From contig JAXMAF010000011.1 in NCBI GenBank assembly GCA_046350555.1, forward strand, positions 1-64,000: a DNA stretch of 64,000 nt. The letters are read 5' to 3'. Position 1 is the first letter of the stretch, and each line of letters opens with the position of its first letter. The translations under genes were made by a program, and so were the position numbers. Below the pieces are notes generated by a model, which was given only the letters and a program-made list of their open reading frames with translations, searched no databases and had not been told where the DNA came from. Shown here one piece after another: positions 26,716 through 34,771 of this stretch. The DNA is from JAXMAF01 sp046350555. GTDB lineage: Bacteria; Planctomycetota; Phycisphaerae; Phycisphaerales; SM1A02.

Positions 26716-27470
26716 GTCTGTCTCCTGCGTGTGGGGGGTGAACATTCGGCACGAGCTGCAACTCGGGCCGTGAGATCCTGCAAGCGGGCCAAGGTCTTCG
26801 GGACGACGGCGGAACGACGCGTTCAACCGTTCACCCGACGACGAAGCGCTCCTTTTTTCCTTCACAACGACTTCCTTCACATCGACTTCCTTCACATCGA
26901 CAGCGCTTCGATCCCGCACAACGGCAAACACTTGGACATCCACGGACGAACCAACAGTCACGACATCGGTGAACATCACGAAAGACAAGGACACCCCTCC
27001 ATCGATTGCCACTCTGCATGGATGGCTCGACGGAATGGACCTTGCCGGCAACGCGACCACCGCCTGTTGCGAGGCGGCGTGACGTGCAAACCAACGATGA
27101 GGATACCGCCCCGCGCCCGTCACGCCAGAGACTTTTTGCAAAGGTTGACGAAGACCTTCGCCCTTCGATCCGAAGCAACGGCTTGGGCCTCGGCACCGTC
27201 CCGAACCGCAGCCGGTTGTGTCGCGTACCCTGAGTCCTTCGGTCCATCCAGCGGCGTCGCGGGTCGGTCCCGGGAAGGGGCGCGGGGCCGGTCGTGTTCG
27301 GCCGAGGATCCGGTCGCGGCACCCGGCTGGTCCGGGCCGAGGAGGGCCGTTGGCACGGGCGGTGGCCACCCGTTGGCCATGTTGGCCATGTTGACCATCG
27401 CGGCCATCTCGGCCCAGTCGGCCCGCGCCGGCCACGTCGGCCACGGCGAGGTCGAGAAGACGCTCCACCC
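26716..27470. other. 755-bp intergenic region with short tandem repeats
   Basis: This divergent region lies between the diheme cytochrome (minus) and a TPR lipoprotein (plus) and must hold both promoters. No convincing -35/-10 pair was identified. It contains a 15-bp repeat (TTCCTTCACAWCGAC, three copies, 26857-26901) and a degenerate 9-bp repeat (GTTGGCCAT-type, about eight units, 27372-27443) close to the TPR gene start. Open frames across it show no protein-like sequence. Confidence 0.5.
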
Positions 27471-28589
27471 ATGGAATCCGTACCCAACACCGTTCCTCCC
27501 GCCCTTGGTCCCGCCCTTGGACCCCTTCGGGGCCCGAGGCGAACGCTCGTCGCGGTCGGTCTCGCGTGGGCCGGCCTTGCGTCATGTGGCGACGCGCCCC
27601 CGGAGCGCGGCGCCGCGCCAAGGGGCGGAGCCACGGTCGCCAAGGAGATGAACGCCGGGTCGCCGACCGCGTCCGAGAACGCGGTCGAGGCGAATGGCTC
27701 AAGGGCGAACGGCTCGAATGCGACGCCCGGGCCGAACGGTCCGGCCCTTCCGATCCCAGCCGCCGAAGAGCGTCCCGCGGCGTTCGCGGCCGTGCCTCGT
27801 CCGCCGGCCAGGGAGATGCCCTTCGTTCCGGCCGACACGCGCATCGGCGTCGCCAAGGCGATGCTCAAGGGCAATCACTTCGCGGATGCCGAACGGGCGC
27901 TCGGGGTCCTGCTCCAGGAGAAGCCGGACGTCGCGCAGGCCGAGATGCTGCTCGGCGTGGCCATCCAGAAGCAGAAGCGCTACGCCGAGGCGAAGGGGCA
28001 CTTCATGCGTGTCATGGCCATGCGCCAGTCCTTCCCCGAGATCGATCATCTCTTCCACTTCCTCGGCTGGTGCGAGTACTACACGGGCGACATGGAATCG
28101 GCACGCCGCGCCTTCGAGGAACACCTGCGGCGCGTGCCGAACGAGCCCGATTCCACGTTTGGACTGGCGCTCGTCGCCATCGAGGAGGATCGCACCGACG
28201 ACGCGGAGAAACTGCTGCGCCGCGCAATCGAGATCCAGTCGAAGGACCCTCGGGCCAAGCGGGATCTGGCCAAGGCGCATGCGCGCCTGGGCGACCTCTA
28301 CACGCGCCTCGATCGCGCCGAGGACGCCGAGAACGAGCTGCGCGAGGCGGTCCGGCTCTATCCAAACCACTATGAAGCGTGGGCGAAGCTCGCACGCGTG
28401 CTCGATGGCGAGGGCAAGTCCGAGCAGGCCGAGCGGGCGCGCCACGAGGAGCAGGCCGCGATGCAACGAGTCGGCCGGGCGCGGGGCGAGGGCGCAGCGA
28501 GCCCCGGCGAGAGCCCGGGAGGCGAGACCGCACCGGGCGACGATGGGCCGGCGGCGCCCGGCGATGGCGCGCCTTCCAACGAGCCGTGA
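27471..28589 (+). CDS. TPR lipoprotein
   Basis: About 372 residues from ATG 27471. A Pro/Arg-rich N-terminus leads to a hydrophobic segment ending in a lipobox (AGLASC). After a Gly/Ala/Asn linker, five or six TPR hairpins run from about residue 120 to 320 (FADAERALGVLLQEKPDVA, YAEAKGHFMRVMAMR, ESARRAFEEHLRRVPNEPD, DAENELREAVRLYPNHYEAW). The C-terminus is Gly/Pro-rich. It is followed after 89 bases by a CRTAC1 gene, repeating the TPR-lipoprotein/CRTAC1 association of the 11-19 kb run. Probably a periplasmic adaptor. Confidence 0.85.
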   Translation: MESVPNTVPPALGPALGPLRGPRRTLVAVGLAWAGLASCGDAPPERGAAPRGGATVAKEMNAGSPTASENAVEANGSRANGSNATPGPNGPALPIPAAEERPAAFAAVPRPPAREMPFVPADTRIGVAKAMLKGNHFADAERALGVLLQEKPDVAQAEMLLGVAIQKQKRYAEAKGHFMRVMAMRQSFPEIDHLFHFLGWCEYYTGDMESARRAFEEHLRRVPNEPDSTFGLALVAIEEDRTDDAEKLLRRAIEIQSKDPRAKRDLAKAHARLGDLYTRLDRAEDAENELREAVRLYPNHYEAWAKLARVLDGEGKSEQAERARHEEQAAMQRVGRARGEGAASPGESPGGETAPGDDGPAAPGDGAPSNEP

Positions 28590-28678
28590 GGGATGTGATC
28601 GCTCGAGTGGTTGAGCGAGTCGAGTCACCAGCCAACGCGCGCGCTTCCGCGCGACGAAGGGCGCCAAGGATCGTTCCC

Positions 28679-30604
28679 ATGTCCGCGATGACGATCGGAA
28701 CCGCGTGTGCCTGCGTCGCCTTGAGCTTCGGCGCGTCGCCGATCGGCGCGAGCGCGGATGGATCGAGCGCCGGTGGCTCGAGCGCGGCTGGCTCGAGCGC
28801 GAGGGCTTCCACCGCGACCGGTGCGTCCCCGGCCACGGCCGCGGCGCGGCCGATCCACTTCACCGACGTCACCGAGCAGAGCGGGCTTCACGCGGTCATG
28901 ACCTCCGGCAAGCTGCCTTCGACCCAGATCCTCGAGGTCAAGGGAGGCGGCCTGGCGCTCGTCGATTTCGACAACGACGGCGATCTCGACGTCTTCATGC
29001 CCAACGGCGCGACGCTCGACGATCCCGAGCACGGGCCGGGCGCGCGGGTCTTCGAGAACCTTGGCGGCATGCGCTTCCGCGACGTGACGGCGACGTCGGG
29101 ACTTTCGCTGACGCGCTGGGCGTTCGGTGTCGCCGCGGGCGACATCGACGGCGACGGGCGCGACGATCTCTACGTCTGCTGCTTCGGGCCCGACGTGCTG
29201 CTGCGCAACGTCACGGAGCCCGGTGGTCCGATCCGTTTCGAGGACGTCACCGCCTCCTCGGGAATCAAGGACGACGCGTGGAGCACCGGCGCGGCCTTCG
29301 GCGACCTCGACGGCGACGGCGATCTCGACCTCTTCGTCTCGACCTATCTCGACTTCGATCCGCGACATCCGCCCGGACCGACGATCTTCAACTCGATCCC
29401 GGTCATGGCGGGTCCGGTCGGGCTCCCGCCGGCCGCCGACATCCTGTACGAGAACATCGGCGGCGGCCGATTCCGCGACGTCAGCGAGGCGAGCGGGATT
29501 CGCGGCGCGAAGCCGTCGTACGGACTGAACGTGGCGATCCTCGACTTGACGGGCGACGGGCGCCCGGACATCTACGTGGGCAACGACTCGAAGCCGAAGA
29601 ACCTCTTCCGGAACATCGGCGAACCGCACCACGCCGGCGCGACGACGTCCGAGGCCGCCACGACGGCGCTGCGCTTCGAGGACATCGGCATGAAGAGCGG
29701 CGTGGCCACGAACATCGAAGGGACAGAGCAGGCGACGATGGGAATCGCCATCGCCGACGTCGACGGGAACGGCTTTCCCGACATCTTCACGACCAACTTC
29801 TCGAGCGACACCAACACGCTCATGCTCAACCGCGACGGCCGCACGTTCGACGATCGGACGCAGCAGTACGGCCTCGGTGCTGTGAGCCGGCCCTACCTCG
29901 GATGGGCGTGTGGCTTCTTCGACTTCGACCTCGATGGTGACGAGGACCTGCTGATCTTCAACGGACACGTCTACCCGCAGGCGACGAAGCGGACGATGGA
30001 CAGCGACTACGAGCAGACGCCGCTGCTCTTCGATCGTCGTGGCAAGCGCTTCGAGCGCGTGCTGCCCGCGACGGCCGGGGCGTGGCTTGGCGAGCCGCAC
30101 CGCGACCGCACCGCGGTCTTCGGCGATCTCGACGGCGACGGCGACATCGACGTGATCGTCGGCGAGCTCTGCGGTCCGCTGCGCGTCCTGCGCAACGACG
30201 CCATCGGCGCCGCGACGGGGCAGGCCCGATCGACCGATGCGCCGAACAAGTCCGCCGATTCGCCGGCGCCGAGCGAGGCCGCCACGCGGGCGTGGCTCAT
30301 CGTCGAGCTGCGCGACACGAAGGCGCCGGGCAATCGACACGCGGTGGGCGCGGTGGTCACGTGTCGGTCGGCGGACTCGACGCAGCGGCGATTCATCTAC
30401 GGCGGCGGACCGTTCCAGTCGACGATCGTGCCCGTGGCGCATTTCGGGATTCCCGCCGGTGCAGCGGGCGCTGCGACATCGTCCGGAGCCGCGCCTTCGG
30501 CTTCGACCGTGCCGAGCCAGGTCGCGGTCGAGGTGCGTTGGCCCGACGGCGAGGTCACCACCAAGACCCTCGACACCGGTCGACGGCACGTCATCGAGCG
30601 CTAG
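28679..30604 (+). CDS. secreted CRTAC1 family protein
   Basis: About 641 residues from ATG 28679, with AAGGA upstream. The signal peptide (about 1-25) is followed by a Ser/Gly/Ala repeat linker (SSAGGSSAAGSSARAS), then the family opening FTDVTEQSGLHAV, FG-GAP blades (DFDNDGDLDVFM, DIDGDGRDDLYV, DLDGDGDLDLFV, DVDGNGFPDIFT, DLDGDGDIDVIV) and an ASPIC/UnbV domain (WLIVELRDTKAPGN ... VRWPDGEVT). Its role is unknown, as for other CRTAC1 proteins. The neighbouring TPR lipoprotein is the probable partner. Confidence 0.9.
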   Translation: MSAMTIGTACACVALSFGASPIGASADGSSAGGSSAAGSSARASTATGASPATAAARPIHFTDVTEQSGLHAVMTSGKLPSTQILEVKGGGLALVDFDNDGDLDVFMPNGATLDDPEHGPGARVFENLGGMRFRDVTATSGLSLTRWAFGVAAGDIDGDGRDDLYVCCFGPDVLLRNVTEPGGPIRFEDVTASSGIKDDAWSTGAAFGDLDGDGDLDLFVSTYLDFDPRHPPGPTIFNSIPVMAGPVGLPPAADILYENIGGGRFRDVSEASGIRGAKPSYGLNVAILDLTGDGRPDIYVGNDSKPKNLFRNIGEPHHAGATTSEAATTALRFEDIGMKSGVATNIEGTEQATMGIAIADVDGNGFPDIFTTNFSSDTNTLMLNRDGRTFDDRTQQYGLGAVSRPYLGWACGFFDFDLDGDEDLLIFNGHVYPQATKRTMDSDYEQTPLLFDRRGKRFERVLPATAGAWLGEPHRDRTAVFGDLDGDGDIDVIVGELCGPLRVLRNDAIGAATGQARSTDAPNKSADSPAPSEAATRAWLIVELRDTKAPGNRHAVGAVVTCRSADSTQRRFIYGGGPFQSTIVPVAHFGIPAGAAGAATSSGAAPSASTVPSQVAVEVRWPDGEVTTKTLDTGRRHVIER

Positions 30605-30666
30605 CGGCGGAGAACGATGATCCCTCGCGGTCTCGGCGGCGCTGCAGCGAATTGGCCACGCGCCCG

Positions 30667-30672
30667 TATAGT
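30667..30672 (+). promoter_or_regulatory. possible -10 box (TATAGT), leaderless transcript
   Basis: TATAGT ends 6 bases before the ATG at 30679, where no ribosome site is visible. If this is the -10 element, transcription would start at or next to the start codon, giving a leaderless mRNA. No convincing -35 was found at standard spacing, so support is weak. Confidence 0.3.
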
Positions 30673-30678
30673 TGACCG

Positions 30679-32025
30679 ATGACCGATTCGTCCCGTCCTT
30701 CACGCCACCTGCCTCGCGCGATGATGGTCGCGGTGGCCGTCGCGCTTGGCGGCGCTGCCGACGCGGTCGCGGAACGGATCGATGGGGGTGCTGCCGGACG
30801 CGGACACGCGTCGTTCTCCGCGCGCAACGACGGCGTCCCGAAGGCGCCGGGCAGGCCGGCGGAGCCAGCGAAGTCGAACGATGCGCCGAAGCCGGCCGAC
30901 ACGTCGAAGCCGGGCGACGCCGCGAAGCCCGGCGGTGCTTCGAAGCCAGCGGAGGCCGGCAAGCCAGCGGATCAAGCCAAACCCGCGGATGTCGGCACGC
31001 CAGCCGACCCGACCAAGCCCGCCGGGCGATCCGACCCGGCGCTCTCCGCGCCGTCGGTGCCGCCGGCGCTGACCGTGCCGCAGGCGACGCCGGTGCACGT
31101 CGCGCCGGCGGATCCAAAGGCGAGGCCCGACCAGCCGCCGCGCGGGGCGGTGGCGCCGATTCCCTCGACCGGCGCCGTGCCGCCGATGTACGACCCGTCG
31201 AGCACGTCGGACGCGCGTGCGATGGCCCTTCGCGCCGATGCCCGCGGATATCGCCGGCAGATCGCGTCGATTGCGCATCGTTGCTTCGGCAGCAAGCGCT
31301 CGGACCGGGCCCGCGCCGAAGGCATCGCCGAGCTCCGCGAGTTCACCGATCCGGCGGCGTTCCGCGTGATGGTGGACGTCCTGGCGCGCGAGGGTGCCGA
31401 TGTGCAGCTTGCGCTCTACGAGCATCTGGCCAGCCAGGGCGCGGACGGCCAGTCGGCGCTCGCCTACGCCGCGATTCGTCAGGGCGATTCGCGGCTCCGC
31501 GACGACGCCATCTCGCGCCTTGTCCGTCCACCGAGCGACGACGTGCTGCGCGAGATCGACTTCGGGCTGCGCAGCGACACGCACGCCGTGGCGAACGCCG
31601 CGGGCTTCGTGGCCGGACAGCTCAACGCACTCGGGGCCATCCCGCTGCTCATCTTCACCCAGGCCACCGAGGATCGCGTGGGGCAGGCCGGCGACCTGGC
31701 GTGGATCGCCATCGGCACGCAGATCTCATACGTCGCGAACGTCGTTCCCGTCGTTGGCGGCAGTGCCGGCGCATTTCAGCCGGTCCTCGGCGTGGTGAAC
31801 CAGGGCACGCTGCTGCGCGTCATGGATGCCGTCGCGGTCACGTACCGCATCGACGTCCACAACTCGCTGGTGGCCATGACCAGCGCCGACTGGGGGCAGT
31901 CGACCGCGGGGCTCGGCTACAACATGAAGGAATGGTGGACCTGGTTCAACGAGACCTACGTCCCGTTCAAGCGCGAGCAGTCGCTTGCGGCCGAACTGGC
32001 CAAGAGCGACCCCGGATCGCCGTAA
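30679..32025 (+). CDS. secreted HEAT-like repeat protein with KPAD-rich linker
   Basis: 448 residues. The signal peptide (about 13-31, ending ADAVAE) is followed by about 90 residues of Lys/Pro/Ala/Asp repeats (SKPGDAAKPGGASKPAEAGK), which may span the periplasm or peptidoglycan. From about residue 170 to 330 there are HEAT-like helical repeats (DPAAFRVMVDVLAREGADV, DDVLREIDFGLRSDTHAVAN). The last 100 residues (AWIAIGTQISYVANVVPVVG ... WWTWFNETYVPFK) form an unrecognised conserved-looking domain. No enzyme motif was seen. It converges with the SPOR lipoprotein gene 21 bases away. Confidence 0.75.
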   Translation: MTDSSRPSRHLPRAMMVAVAVALGGAADAVAERIDGGAAGRGHASFSARNDGVPKAPGRPAEPAKSNDAPKPADTSKPGDAAKPGGASKPAEAGKPADQAKPADVGTPADPTKPAGRSDPALSAPSVPPALTVPQATPVHVAPADPKARPDQPPRGAVAPIPSTGAVPPMYDPSSTSDARAMALRADARGYRRQIASIAHRCFGSKRSDRARAEGIAELREFTDPAAFRVMVDVLAREGADVQLALYEHLASQGADGQSALAYAAIRQGDSRLRDDAISRLVRPPSDDVLREIDFGLRSDTHAVANAAGFVAGQLNALGAIPLLIFTQATEDRVGQAGDLAWIAIGTQISYVANVVPVVGGSAGAFQPVLGVVNQGTLLRVMDAVAVTYRIDVHNSLVAMTSADWGQSTAGLGYNMKEWWTWFNETYVPFKREQSLAAELAKSDPGSP

Positions 32026-32046
32026 CCACACGTCGCGCCGCCGCGG

Positions 32047-33045
32047 TCATGGCATCGACCGCGAGAAGACATCCGTGCGATCGAGTTTCCGCTTGGCCGC
32101 TTCCGCGAGCTCGCGCGTCGGGTATTCGCCGATCATCACGCAGAAGAGCGTTCCGTTGCCCTCGGCGACGGGCACCACGCGGGCGGGCCCGAGCCCCTTC
32201 GCGACGGTCGCGCTGCTGAGCGTCTTGGCGCTGCGCTCGGCGTTGGCGCGATCGCGGAAACAGCCCCCTTGCAGCGTCCATCCGGCGGATGAAGCCGTCC
32301 GGCTCGGGGACGCGGGCGCGCCGGACGCGGACGCAGCGCCGGCGGGCGCGCGCGAGCCCGCGCTCGACGGCGGCGATCCAGCGACCGGCGCCGCGGAACC
32401 AAGCTGGCGGAGGGCCGCGCTCGCCTCGGCGCGAGCCTTCGCCGCGTCCTCGCCCTCGAGGCGCTTCGCGGCCTCGTCGTAGTCGCTCGCCGCGTCGCGG
32501 TAGCGGCGCTGCTTGAACTTGATGCCACCGAGCTGCGCATAGGCGCGTCCCGCGACGTCCGGATCGTCGGACGCCGCGGCGATCGCCAGCCGCTGCTCCG
32601 CGATGGGCAGGTCGTTGAGCTTCGAGGCGCTCATCCCGGCGACATACGCGGCCTCGGCGCGAAGCGAGGCATCCTTCGAACCGGTGCCGCCTTCCACCGA
32701 TGCGCGCGCCTCGTCCGCGGCGGCCAGCGACTTGTCGTACTGCCCTTGGTCGTAGAGCGAGCGGGCGTCGGCGAGCTGCTTCGACGGACTGGTGGCGCAC
32801 CCGGCCGCGGCAAGCATCGCCGCGGCGATGCACGCCGTCGCGACCGGCCAGCGCCGCGCGGCGGTGCGGACCCGCGTCACGGCGAGGGCCGTCGCCGATC
32901 GGCGGGGCGTTGGCAGGTGCGCATCGCCGCGCGCCGGCGACGGAAGCACGGGAATCGCCGCACGTGGAGCCCACCATCGGCGCGATGGCCGGCTCGGCGA
33001 TGTCGGATCGGCGTCGACGCGATCGAGCGAAGTGGTGGCACGCAT
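32047..33045 (-). CDS. lipoprotein with TPR-like region and SPOR domain
   Basis: 332 residues from ATG 33045. An internal GTG at 32880 would put the signal peptide (TACIAAAMLAAAGC lipobox) near the N-terminus and may be the real start. After the lipid-anchor Cys come about 130 residues of TPR-like helices (LADARSLYDQGQYDKSLAAA, RRYRDAASDYDEAAKRLEG), an Ala/Ser/Pro linker, and a C-terminal SPOR domain (GWTLQGGCFRDRANAERSAK ... CVMIGEYPTRELAEAA). SPOR domains bind denuded septal peptidoglycan, so a division or cell-wall role is likely. It is divergent from the acyl-CoA synthetase gene. Confidence 0.85.
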   Translation of the reverse strand: MRATTSLDRVDADPTSPSRPSRRWWAPRAAIPVLPSPARGDAHLPTPRRSATALAVTRVRTAARRWPVATACIAAAMLAAAGCATSPSKQLADARSLYDQGQYDKSLAAADEARASVEGGTGSKDASLRAEAAYVAGMSASKLNDLPIAEQRLAIAAASDDPDVAGRAYAQLGGIKFKQRRYRDAASDYDEAAKRLEGEDAAKARAEASAALRQLGSAAPVAGSPPSSAGSRAPAGAASASGAPASPSRTASSAGWTLQGGCFRDRANAERSAKTLSSATVAKGLGPARVVPVAEGNGTLFCVMIGEYPTRELAEAAKRKLDRTDVFSRSMP

Positions 33046-33213
33046 GGAAGGCCGGTATCGTACCGGCCACGAAAAACGCCGGGGCGCGGGCGCACGGTTC
33101 TGCCGTGTGCCCGACGTGGCCGCGGCGCGATCCAGCCGCGCGGCCGCCGAGGGGCCGCCGAGGATTCAGGCCGCAGCGCGCGGCGAGCTCCGCGGCGCCC
33201 GCGCCGACCACGC

Positions 33214-34668
33214 ATGAAGCTGCTTCGACGCATTCTCCACACCACGTTCCGGCGTCCATGGCGCGAGGCCATCGTCGACGATCAGCGCACGTGGAGGGCG
33301 ATCCACGTCTACATCGGCGCGCTGCACCTGGCGAGGGCGATGGAGCGCCTCTCGTCCGCGCCGCGCATCGGCGTGATGGTGCCGACAAGCGGCCTCTTCC
33401 CGATGGCGACGCTCGCGGCGTGGCTGCTGGGCCGCACCGTCGTGCCGCTGAACTACCTCCTGGGGGCCGACGAGCTCGCCTATGTCGTCGACGACGCGGA
33501 GCTCGACGCGGTCGTGACGGTGAAGCCGATGCTCGAGTTCGCCGGCGGACTTCCGGCGCGAGCGCGGCCGCTCCTGCTCGAGGAGCTTGCGACGAAGGGC
33601 GTGCCGCCGATGCGCCGTGCGGCGCGCGTCGCGGAGGACGCGATCGCGGTGATCCTCTACACCTCCGGCACCAGTGGACGGCCGAAGGGCGTGATGCTCA
33701 CCGGCGCCAACCTGCTCGCCAACATCGAGCAGTGCGTCGAATGGGCGCAGTTCACGCGACGCGACGTGGTCCTCGGCGTCCTTCCACAGTTCCACAGCTT
33801 CGGACTGACGGTGCTGACGCTGCTGCCGATGACCGTCGGATGCAAGGCCATCTACACCGCCCGCTTCGCCCCGCGGCGCATGCTCGAACTCATGCGCCGC
33901 CACCGGCCGACCGCGATGATCGCGATCCCGACGATGTACAACGCGCTCCGGCTCGCCCGGAGCGCCGAGCCGGCGGACTTCTCGTCGCTGCGCTACGCCG
34001 TCTCGGGCGGCGAGCCGCTGCCCGACGCCGTCTTCGAGGGATTCCTTGAGCGCTTCGGCGTCACGATCAACGAGGGATACGGCCTCACCGAGACGTCGCC
34101 GGTCACGCACTGGTGTCGCCCGCACGAACAGCGGCGCAAGTCCGTGGGCCGCGCCCTCCCCCGCGTCGAGACGCGCATCGTCGGACACGACGGCCGTCCG
34201 CTCGGCGTCGGCGCCGAGGGCGAGGTGCGGCTTCGCGGACCGAACGTCATGGCGGGCTACTTCAAGCTGCCCGAGCTCACTGCGAGCGTCTTCGACGAGG
34301 AGGGGTTCTTCCGGACCGGCGACATCGGTCGCGTCGATGCGGAGGGGCACCTGTACATCACCGGGCGCCTCAAGGAGATGCTCATCATCGGCGGCGAGAA
34401 CGTCTTCCCGCGCGAGATCGAGGAGATCCTCAACCAGCATCCCTCGGTGAAGGACTCGGCGGTCATCGGCATTCCGGACGAGAGCCGCGGCGAGGTCCCG
34501 CTCGCCTTCGTGGAGCTCAAGGAAGGCGCGACCTTCGACGAGCCGTCGCTCCGCGCCCACTGCCGGGCCAAGCTCGCCGGCTACAAGGTGCCGAAGGAGA
34601 TCAGGAAGGTCGACGCCTTGCCGCGGAGCCCGACGGGGAAGATCGTGCGCCGTCAGTTGCGCGGCTGA
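33214..34668 (+). CDS. AMP-forming acyl-CoA synthetase (AMP-binding family)
   Basis: 484 residues from ATG 33214; the frame is open upstream but loses family similarity. ANL-family motifs are all present: P-loop YTSGTSGRPKG (149-159), GYGLTETSP, TGDIGR, and the C-terminal hinge and catalytic Lys in PTGKI (Lys476). The enzyme activates a carboxylate to an acyl-adenylate and then a CoA thioester; the likely substrate is a long- or medium-chain fatty acid. At 484 residues it is slightly shorter than typical FadD proteins because of a short N-terminal lobe. It ends 103 bases from a convergent gene. No partner genes of fatty acid oxidation are near. Confidence 0.92.
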   Translation: MKLLRRILHTTFRRPWREAIVDDQRTWRAIHVYIGALHLARAMERLSSAPRIGVMVPTSGLFPMATLAAWLLGRTVVPLNYLLGADELAYVVDDAELDAVVTVKPMLEFAGGLPARARPLLLEELATKGVPPMRRAARVAEDAIAVILYTSGTSGRPKGVMLTGANLLANIEQCVEWAQFTRRDVVLGVLPQFHSFGLTVLTLLPMTVGCKAIYTARFAPRRMLELMRRHRPTAMIAIPTMYNALRLARSAEPADFSSLRYAVSGGEPLPDAVFEGFLERFGVTINEGYGLTETSPVTHWCRPHEQRRKSVGRALPRVETRIVGHDGRPLGVGAEGEVRLRGPNVMAGYFKLPELTASVFDEEGFFRTGDIGRVDAEGHLYITGRLKEMLIIGGENVFPREIEEILNQHPSVKDSAVIGIPDESRGEVPLAFVELKEGATFDEPSLRAHCRAKLAGYKVPKEIRKVDALPRSPTGKIVRRQLRG

Positions 34669-34771
34669 CCGCGGCTGCGCCAACGGGCCGCCGGCCGTCT
34701 CGGCGCGTCGCCGCTTGACAGCTCTCGATGCCCTTGAAGAAGCGCGTGTCGATCCGCGCCATGGTGCTTCG

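Noticed and set aside
26831..27874. 347-residue minus-strand frame in the divergent region
   Set aside because: Composition is low-complexity (DVKE and NMANMA repeats from DNA repeats), it overlaps the TPR lipoprotein gene antisense, and no ribosome site was seen.
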